A stretch of DNA of 64,000 nucleotides from Neurospora intermedia. Its lineage: Eukaryota > Ascomycota > Sordariomycetes > Sordariales > Sordariaceae. The stretch's first letter is position 1, and every line of letters begins with the position of its first letter. This document shows, piece after piece, positions 56,393 to 64,000 of this stretch. The notes under the pieces are model-generated. The model was not told where the DNA came from. It saw only the letters and a list, made by a program, of their open reading frames with translations, and made no database searches. The stretch is taken from contig BTPP01000003.1 in NCBI GenBank assembly GCA_037102815.1, positions 4,402,001-4,466,000 on the forward strand. The letters are read 5' to 3'. The position numbers and the translations under genes are program-made.

Positions 56393-58201
56393 TTATATTG
56401 AATCATCCGAAGATGTTTCCTCCGATGGTGTTCCCTCCGTCAAGTCATCATCTTCGTCGTCATCAAATTCGTCTTCATCAAATTCGTTGTCATCATCTTC
56501 GGTGATAACAGATTCGTTGTCAATAAAATTGTTCAAGAACACCGGGAAGCCACCCATAGGTACATGGCCTTGCGGCATGGGCCCATCCGCGTTCATCGGA
56601 TTTGTCCATGGCCAATGTCGAAGATGAGGAAAATCAATGAAATACGAATCCACCAGAATCAGCTTTCCCCCAGGCCTCAACGCTCCTCTAAATTCCAAAA
56701 GCCAGTTGACATTCCTCCAGTCCGCTGGATTCTGGATCTCAAATCCTTCGATTTCCTCAATGTTCAGCTCTCTCTCCCCCCACCAATACTCCCCTCCAGT
56801 TCGAAGTCCGGCAATGACGAGCAATCGTAGGTTCTTTCCTTCGAGCCTTCGAGCCAGCTGTAGGACTTCTTCCATCTGGAACTGCGTGGTATCGAATATG
56901 CGTTTTTTTACGTGCCTCAAGTCGAGGTAGAGTGTCTCGAGATTTGTCAAGGCCTGATAATCAACGTACAAGGGCACCATGTGCTCAAAATATACACGGT
57001 CTCGGACCCCTGCCATATTAGCCAGCACCGTGGCGGCTGGTGGTTCTGTGGGAGGAATGATACCATAACGGGGGAAGTCAAGAGAGGGGTCGCTGTTGAT
57101 CATGAGATGGCGGATACGTCTATATAGAACCCAGGGCTCTTGGTTAGGAGGTTCTGGGGAGAGATGCTTCTTTACCTGGTCAAAGGGTCTGGCTTTGATG
57201 GCAGCGGCGACAGCCGAGGACGCCGGTGCACCGGTGGCCACCCTCAAATAACAGTTGTCATCAAACCTCTCCGTGAACCCTTCGATGAAAGGCAAGAGTC
57301 CAACCATTTCGTCTCCCCAGGTGATCATCCCCTCAAGCCCGCTACGCACCCGTTTTCCCAACCCTCTCTGCGTAAATCTTCCCAGCCATTTCGTCGCCCT
57401 CTGATTCAAGACGACCAATCTGTCCGACCGGAGCGTTCTCTCTCTCTTCACCTCCCTCGCCAAGAACTTCCCCATCCTCGTATTCCTTATGCTTGTCATG
57501 TAGGCATTGATACCCCTCGTCTTCGCCTCCTCAACCATTTGGTCCCATGGCTCAACCTCTTTTCTTCTCCCATCTCTTCCATTTCCACGATAACCCATTC
57601 CCTTCCTGAGCCTCCCAGTCCAGACTGCTCCCCCCTCCCACCCCCTTGCCTCCGGATCCAACTTCCCCTCCCACTCCGTATCCCACGCCCCAACGCCTTC
57701 CATGATGACCTCCTTTTGGAACGGGACGCATCCGCACTTTTCACAATGTTTGTTGTCGAACCCATGTGCTCCCTCCCCAAAGAGTGGACATTGCGTTCTT
57801 CTCATCGAGTGTCCCGCAAAATAACTCTTCAGCTCCCCATAAAACTGTTCTTCTTCTCCCTGCCCCCCCGCCTGCACTACTCCTAGTGACTGCGAGCTCG
57901 GCGTATACACGTCCACTCTAAGCTTCCTCAGGATTTCCTCGAGCTGGGGCTTTTCTCGCTGTCGATTACAGATCTTCCAGTCTGAGCAGAACAGCTCGAA
58001 AGCGCAGACATCGTCGTGCGTGGTCAGGGCGGCGAGCACAAGCTGCGTTTTGATCTCCTCCGGGATTATAGTGGGTGACCTGGGGGCTAGGGCAGGAGGG
58101 AAAGGGGGAGGAGAAGGAGAAGGAGCTGCTGGTGCTAATCGTCGTCTTTGGGCAGCTGGCTGGTTGGGAGCCGCTCCGTTTGCTGCTCTTTTAGGTGGCA
58201 T
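56393..58201 (-). CDS. orphan protein with acidic C-terminus, intronless
   Basis: I do not recognise this 602-residue protein. It begins MPPKRAANGAAPNQ and has a Pro/Ala-rich N-terminus, then an all-residue globular-looking region. A cysteine cluster CEKCGC near residue 135 could bind metal. Later segments (LETLYLDLRHVKKRIFD, LQLARRLEGKNLRLLVIAGL) have the periodic Leu pattern of F-box-partner or leucine-rich folds, but no consensus repeat. The last 45 residues are mostly Asp and Glu, from ATCATCTTCG-like DNA repeats. The long uninterrupted frame with varied codons argues that it is real. Expansion of lineage-specific F-box-like proteins in Sordariales is a possible context, not shown here. 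Confidence 0.7.
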   Translation of the reverse strand: MPPKRAANGAAPNQPAAQRRRLAPAAPSPSPPPFPPALAPRSPTIIPEEIKTQLVLAALTTHDDVCAFELFCSDWKICNRQREKPQLEEILRKLRVDVYTPSSQSLGVVQAGGQGEEEQFYGELKSYFAGHSMRRTQCPLFGEGAHGFDNKHCEKCGCVPFQKEVIMEGVGAWDTEWEGKLDPEARGWEGGAVWTGRLRKGMGYRGNGRDGRRKEVEPWDQMVEEAKTRGINAYMTSIRNTRMGKFLAREVKRERTLRSDRLVVLNQRATKWLGRFTQRGLGKRVRSGLEGMITWGDEMVGLLPFIEGFTERFDDNCYLRVATGAPASSAVAAAIKARPFDQVKKHLSPEPPNQEPWVLYRRIRHLMINSDPSLDFPRYGIIPPTEPPAATVLANMAGVRDRVYFEHMVPLYVDYQALTNLETLYLDLRHVKKRIFDTTQFQMEEVLQLARRLEGKNLRLLVIAGLRTGGEYWWGERELNIEEIEGFEIQNPADWRNVNWLLEFRGALRPGGKLILVDSYFIDFPHLRHWPWTNPMNADGPMPQGHVPMGGFPVFLNNFIDNESVITEDDDNEFDEDEFDDDEDDDLTEGTPSEETSSDDSI

Positions 58202-59083
58202 TTTTGTTGTGAGAATATGTCAGCCGTTACCTGACTTGTCAAGGTAGGTATGTATGTGACTGGTTGAAAAATCGAAACAAGATGATAGAACAGCAAGCAG
58301 GTACGAACAGAAACACCATGTTGACAATCGGATTGTTTAAAAGCAGTCGGCTTTTCTGCTATGTACGGCCCTGTCCAAAGAGTTCTATCAGCAACAATCC
58401 AAGGTAGACAAAGGGCTATATCAACAATCAGTTACTGACAAAGCGGGCCAGGAAACAACAATTCTATTTCCATAATCGCATTGTTTCAAAGCAACCACCC
58501 ATCTCGCTGAGTATGATTCTGTCCAGAGTTCTATCAGCGAAAACCCAATGCAGACAAAGGGCTTATTAGACAACCAGTTGCCGATAAAGCCGATCGAGGA
58601 CAACTAACTAACTTATTTATATCCTATTCTCTCAGGTTGAAAGGCACGGCACTCACAATGAGGTTCAAACAATGGATAGAGGGTCACAACTATGAATTAA
58701 GATAAAGGGTATTTGACTGTCTCTCATCCTCAAACCAAACGGGCACCAAACCACGCACGTACAAGACCCCTCATGTACTTTCCTGCCACCAAAGATATGC
58801 GTTAAATCGCCCACTTCTGATCTGTTAATCACACCTGGCCTCCTCTCATTAGGCGCTCTGCGTACGTATTAATGCTTCCCTTCAGCTTATTGCCTTGTGT
58901 CAAGATGGATACTGCCGCCGCGATATATGCCTGATTACAAGCCTTCCGAGAGAGTCCTTTTTGGGTAGATACAAAGAACTGAATACAACCTTCAACGCCG
59001 CCGCATCCAAAGCAAACTAAAAGTAAACTTTTGAGAAGCATCGAGGTATCAAACGTCCGTCATTCCTTCATGAGGTGCACTGC
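58202..59083. other. intergenic with old tandem duplication
   Basis: Holds the diverged duplication at 58324-58612 described separately. Small frames here are not supported as genes. Confidence 0.45.
58324..58612. repeat. diverged direct duplication, period about 147 bp
   Basis: Two tandem units of about 140 bp share ATCGNATTGTTT, AGAGTTCTATCAGC, AGACAAAGGGCT, a CAACCAGTT/CAATCAGTT segment and GATAAAGC/GACAAAGC in the same order. The spacing between matching words is 146-148 bp. Divergence is substantial, so the duplication is old or was mutated by RIP. Confidence 0.75.
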
Positions 59084-59860
59084 TTAGAGAAGGGCAGCGG
59101 CGAAGACACCAGCAGCGGCAGCAGCAACACCGTTGCCGAGGAAGGCAGCAGCGTTGGTGGGAGCAGCAAAGCTTTCAGAGGTCGAGGACGCGGGGGCAGC
59201 GGAAGTCTCAACGGCAGTGTCCTTGGTCTGGGTGGGCTTGGCAGCGGAAGTGGTGGCAGCGGCGCTAGACGAGGAGACCTTGATCGCGGCAGGCGCCTTG
59301 GTAGCGCACTTGTCTTTGATGTCCGTCTGGCACTGATCCTGACCCTGGGAATCGTTCGGGTGGTTGGCGATGCAGGTGTCGAAGGCGAATTCACACATGA
59401 GCTGTAGGGCGCCGCGTCAGAAACCTTGCTTCCAGAACAAAAATCGAGGGGCACTTACAAAAGGTACAGTCTGTTCGTATTCCTCAACAGATGGGGAAAC
59501 GCCCGAACTGCAAGCGCAGTCCCATTTCAGCGTCGTCTATAAGTAAAGAGGGAAACTGTGGTCAGTGATGCTTCCTTAAGCGGTACTTCAGATGGTCAAA
59601 ACATACCGGGTCGCAGTCGTTCTTCGAGACAGACATGCCGCATAGAATCTTGCAGGTGTTGTACTGGGCAACACACCACTGGTCTGATGACAGGACGGTG
59701 TTAGTATCTCGAGGTGACACAACTTTTGAAAACTGTGTTACATACTCCTCAAGGTCGGGTTAACAGAGTCGACGGGGACGGTGAGGTTGCTGTTGGACGA
59801 CTGGGCGGCGACGGCAGCGGAGAGCGCGGAGAGCGCGACGAAGATGATGTTCTGACGCAT
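59084..59860 (-). CDS. DUF7707-like cysteine-rich, GPI-anchored wall protein
   Basis: Exons are 59860-59746, 59683-59607, 59536-59459 and 59401-59084, giving 195 residues. A signal peptide is clear (MRQNIIFVALSALSAAVAAQ). A cysteine domain follows: WCVAQYNTCKILCG, NDCDP, WDCACSSG, LMCEFAFDTCIANHP and CQTDIKDKCAT. A Ser/Thr/Ala-rich stalk and a hydrophobic C-terminus (NAAAFLGNGVAAAAAGVFAA) look like a GPI-attachment signal. This layout matches the fungal DUF7707 extracellular family of unknown role, which resembles but is distinct from CFEM heme-binding proteins. It is expected at the cell surface. Three short introns, all GT...AG, are needed to see the full cysteine pattern. Confidence 0.8.
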
Positions 59861-62800
59861 GGTGACTGGCGATGGGAGGTGAGTGTGTGATGAGTTGAGG
59901 TTGTTGTGGTGGTGGTGTGAAGTAGAGACTATTATGTATCGATGTCGGAAAACCCGGACGTGATATTGCTTGGATTAGTTATTAAAATCTGAGAGAATGG
60001 TGAAGGCGGGGAATATGTGGCGTTCGCAGAACAAGCAGACGGAAAAAAATACGAAGAGACGAGAGGGAGGAGAGATAAGAAGGGAGAGGCGGGTATTAAG
60101 TGCAATGGAAGGCCGCGGCGGTCGGTGTCGACGAGAACCTGAAATGAAACGATTCTGGGACGGGACGGCACCCCCGGTTTTTCGAAAGAAGCCCAAAACG
60201 GGAAGGCACGCAGGACGAGTGCCGGGTTTAATTGCTCCTTGCTGCTGCGTGTTTATTGGAGCTCGGCCTTTCCACCTGCTGCGTCCGGGTCACAGTCGCA
60301 CACCGTCAACGTTGTAGCCGCCCTAGGACCTGGGTACCTCGCTAGGAGTACTGGTGTAGAGGTGTACAAACCGGGGATAGACACAGTGTCATAGATCCCG
60401 GCTCCCGGCACGCGTTCACGGCCTGGATTTATTACACTACATGGCCAGAGGCGGAAAATCAGAGGCGGGAAGAGGGCGACACCGGCGACGATACCTAGAG
60501 CGCGAACTCACAATGAGAGCGACTGATACCGACTGCACTCCGTCCCTGCAAACCTACCTACCTCTACGGTAACGGGCCAAGACCCCTTGCAAATCCGTTG
60601 CAACGCTAGGTGGCTTGGCAATTCTTGGACAGTGGGTAGAATTGTGGCTGGTGCGACTGCCGGACTGGACGCCCGAGAGCGCTGAACCCAGGGCAGAACC
60701 GCTCAGGACCGCCCCAAGACCTGAGCCTGCTGTTCTTCGGCGGTGGGGCAAGAATAAGAGTGTACAAAGACACCCTCGTTTTCACGATCCACCGGCGACT
60801 CCCCAAAGACTGGACGCGAGGAGAGACAGCCATCAGGAACCCCGATTTGCACCGATGCTAGCGTGCAGCTGGTTAAATGAGCCCATGCAAACATTTCGTT
60901 CCCGAATTCTCGGTTCTGTCTCCTTGGCCCGTCTTCTACGGTCACGCGGCTGCTCGATTCGACATGGCACCGATGGGTGAAACGTCTTCTGGTAGCGATG
61001 GTAGCGTCATCGTTATATTTCTCTCAGAAAAATCAGAGAAAACTTGTGACACAGATATCAGACGTGGGCCAAGCCAGGGCGGTCACATCACAGTGCAATT
61101 AATGTGGACCAAGGAAGGGAAATCCCGAAGGGACGTGGGTTCGCGGGCCAACCAGAAATGATAACAGATGCGGCACCAATGGCCCTTCGCTTGGGAGTTG
61201 CTCGGATGGCATGGGATGATGGAAATGTTGGCCCGACAACCCGCCTTCCTCTATTTCCGGCGCGGGTTGGCATGGCCGTGGCATTTTTGTAGTCATGCTC
61301 AAGCGCGGGCGGCCAAAGCAATTCCATTGTCTATCGAACGAACGAACTAGGGACGAACTGTTGCATTCCGTACCTACCTAAGTCTCACATTTCTAACATG
61401 TAGTCGCAGTCGCGAGGCGAGGTGTGTGTATCCTGGCAGTACAGTTCAATGCTGATTTGATTGCTAGTGCGGTTCTTGCGACGGGAGTTTGCCCAAGATA
61501 CACAGAAAAACGATGGGAAAACCACATGCGAAACCAAAGAATTGGATAAAGTTTATAACTTGTACAATGAAAGTATTCAAATCGCATCTTGTTGACATTA
61601 CTTCTTGTATTCAATTTTTGGTATGGTGATAGGTTGCGTAAAGTGGTGTCAAAGTCCCGCGCTAACGAACAAACCACTGCAGGGGTAAGCTGTAGTGCCG
61701 TCTCGTAAAAGTCACCGCTAATCACAATCGCTGCGTAGATCGAGTTCAGTTGTGGGGCTTCCTCTTTGGCTTACCATAGTAGTTTGTCTGCCCCCCCCCA
61801 GGAAATCGATCCAACGATGTCAAAACACCAACAAAAAACACAGCATCAACAACAATATTTTGTAGCATTGCAGAATCCTTCAGTGGCAGTGAAACCGTCC
61901 AAGCCGCTAGGGGTTCCTTCCATCGTCGCTTGCAGTTCAATATCATCCGTCAGCACCATCTTCTGTTGTTTTAGCCCCACACGTGATGCACGTGGCAGAA
62001 GGCACGTCCATCATTCACGGTCCCACCTGGTTTTGGCAGGCGGTAGGTCGGTGATCAGGCAAGTTCCGACGCTGTGCAGCTGTGCAGTGGACGGTGCAGG
62101 CGAGCAGGCGCACAGCGCACGCACAGCACATCGCCTGGAGGTGGTGTTAAAGCACTGCCCTGGTTGACAGTGGGCCAATCAAGGAAAGGGGCGCAATTGC
62201 TCGTAGAGGCAAGAGGCAGTGAAAGGTTCACCAGGAGCTCCCCCGTCGAACTATGTAGGTATGTACCATTTTCACTGCACATCATGGTTGGGACCCGTGT
62301 CTCTCTCCCGCGGCTCTCCCTGGCAGCGAGACCTGGATCATCCGGATGGGTTGCGATTCCACAACGCCGGGTCGGCATCTCCAACACAAATTTTCTCGCT
62401 AAATTGTGCGGATTGCTGTGGGACATGAGAAATTGACCAAACGAATCATGTGGCTATCGTTTGTGGCTTCCAAGTGATCGGCTCTGTGTGAGTCGCCTGT
62501 GATTTTCGTCACGGCGAGTATTTGATGCGACGGTTCACCTCGCTATCGCAAGCCGAGATGCGTTGAAGATCCGACGAACCGGACTGGTCTCGAACGCATT
62601 CCAGCGTTTTGCAACCTCATCTCGGGGGGCACCGGACAACCGACCACGCCTTGCCCAACGTCAGTCAATGTCCAAACGCCGAGCAGTCGAGCACAAAGTT
62701 TGAGCGAGCGATAGTCATAAAAGTATTACGAAGGGCAAATCAATGTTCTTCATAAGCTCGGTCACTGGAGAGTGTTTGTGCACACCCTGCAACCCCTTGT

Positions 62801-63718
62801 GCGCACACTCCTACACTACCGCGATGGTAGGAAAAAAAAAAAAAAAAAGACATGGTAGCCGCGCTGCCTCGTCTGATACCCAGCGGGCTCCCTGACGATC
62901 TTTTATCAGTCCACACAAAGCGAGACGAAGCTTTGAACTGTGCTACATCAGCTGCCGGCGCGCTGTGTTCGGACAAAAACTCACTTTACATATTCTGATA
63001 ATATTTTGCGACACGTTCCGCTGTCTCTTTATGTGGCCGCCATGTCAAGCCGGTTGAGAGATGCTGCCTCCAGGGTGAGTGAAATACAGGGTCCTTGGCG
63101 AGCAATGTGTATGTTACCCTCCACAAAACTTCTGATGGGAACCAGAACGCTTGTGTTTGCCTCATATCACATGTTCTTCATGACAGAGAACATCATGAAA
63201 CTCGAAAGCAACGTGGTGATAATGAAGCCCGATGTTTGCCTCCAATGGATTATTAGACCTTTACGGCGCTTTCGGTCCGTAGGCAACAGAGCCTGGAGCG
63301 CATCAATGACCGGGCGGGCCGCGGCTTCAGAAGGGTATCAGTGATTTTCCATCTGGCAGCGACCGGTAGATCTACGCACTTGATCCTTGTTCAGGCGCCC
63401 AACCTACTGTGTTTATTGAGGCGACAGATGGTCTGGACTAGGTGCACCGCGGATACGCGGATATTAATGATCAAAAAGGGGAGTTAACCGCAACGACCCG
63501 CGTGGACCCTGATCTGTGATTAAACAGCATCGTCAACGGCTTCATCTTGGTGCGCAGCAAGCAGTAGAGCGTCTGGTTGCACTGCGTTTGCTTGCCACGG
63601 CTGCTATCCACGACGCATAACGTCTTCAAAGAATCCCGACCTTCGAGACACCCAGGCTACGGGATCTCTCATCTCCGAGTTACTTCAACGACAAGGCCAT
63701 CGAGAGCCATGATAAATC
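59861..63718. other. 3.9-kb gene-poor region
   Basis: No protein-coding gene, tRNA or clear transposon is supported in this stretch. Open frames of 60-134 codons occur in all frames with no recognisable domain. An A-run lies at 62831-62848. The left end should be the promoter of the DUF7707-like gene and the right end the promoter of the SDR gene. Unannotated long non-coding transcripts are possible. Confidence 0.45.
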
Positions 63719-63968
63719 ATGGTGGAAGGACTTGATCTTTGGCTACTGAGCCTTGCAGTCGTTATCGTCGGCGCGCTTTGGGTCTATGGAGTCAACAGGA
63801 CCATGCGAACGGTGCCACCCGCAGCTCTGAAACTGTCACCCAGTTCCAATCGCTGGAGCAAGGAGTATATACGGGAGACATATGAACGGGTCAAAAAGAA
63901 CCCCGTCGATATCAAGAAACATCTCCCACCCAAGTTGGACAGACGGTACATCGTAGTGGGCGGTTCCG
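63719..63968 (+). CDS. membrane-anchored SDR enzyme (3-beta-HSD/epimerase type), first exon only
   Basis: The first 83 residues are seen before a donor GTTAGT at 63969, and the rest is outside the window. The N-terminus has a membrane helix (LWLLSLAVVIVGALWVYGV), then a basic segment. Next comes the beginning of a Rossmann fold, RRYIVVGGSG, which is the start of the GxxGxxG dinucleotide-binding loop. The pattern fits fungal 3-beta-hydroxysteroid dehydrogenase/isomerase-like proteins anchored in the ER. The family is inferred from little sequence. Confidence 0.6.
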
Positions 63969-64000
63969 GTTAGTTTTTTCTTCTTGTTTTTACGAGTCAT

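Overview
The window is nuclear DNA of a filamentous ascomycete, most likely a Sordariomycete of the Neurospora/Sordaria group. Genes are split by short introns with GT...AG ends and CTNAC-type branch sites. The products include fungus-specific proteins (Atg29, Ivy1, a GH76 mannosidase, a TRI12-type transporter, a P450, a DUF7707-like wall protein) and a RID/Masc1-type cytosine methyltransferase with the diagnostic EQT motif. RID is the enzyme needed for repeat-induced point mutation (RIP), so the genome is expected to mutate its repeats. Exon structures below were worked out by eye from splice signals and frame continuity; there is no transcript evidence.

Left third (1-26 kb): the 3' part of a TRI12-like MFS transporter (+), ATG29 (-), a Nup53-like nucleoporin (+), an Ivy1-like vacuolar phospholipid-binding protein (-), acyl-protein thioesterase 1 (-), a LigB-type extradiol dioxygenase (+), a four-exon protein of unknown function (-), a small single-pass membrane protein (-), a CYP52-like cytochrome P450 (-) and an unusual GH76 mannosidase with a membrane anchor and a long cytosolic tail (-).

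Middle (26-44 kb): a nuclear block. It holds an EAF-type elongation factor with a long N-terminal extension (+), the RID methyltransferase (-), a divergently placed HhH-GPD DNA glycosylase (+) and a SEN1-type RNA/DNA helicase (+). The members act in transcription elongation and termination, cytosine methylation and base excision repair. A shared job is only inferred from proximity.

Right third (44-64 kb): gene-poor and repeat-bearing. Two diverged copies of a roughly 260-304 bp palindromic MITE, each flanked by TA, bracket a tRNA-Gly(GCC) gene and a RING-finger gene with an acidic repeat (-). Beyond them lie an RBR ubiquitin ligase whose reading frame is interrupted by one TAG unless a very short intron is removed (-), a 602-residue orphan (-), a GPI-anchored cysteine-rich wall protein (-), a 3.9-kb stretch with no gene seen, and the first exon of a membrane-anchored SDR enzyme (+). 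In the one 35-bp MITE segment aligned in full, all differences between the copies are C:G to T:A transitions, as RIP would leave.
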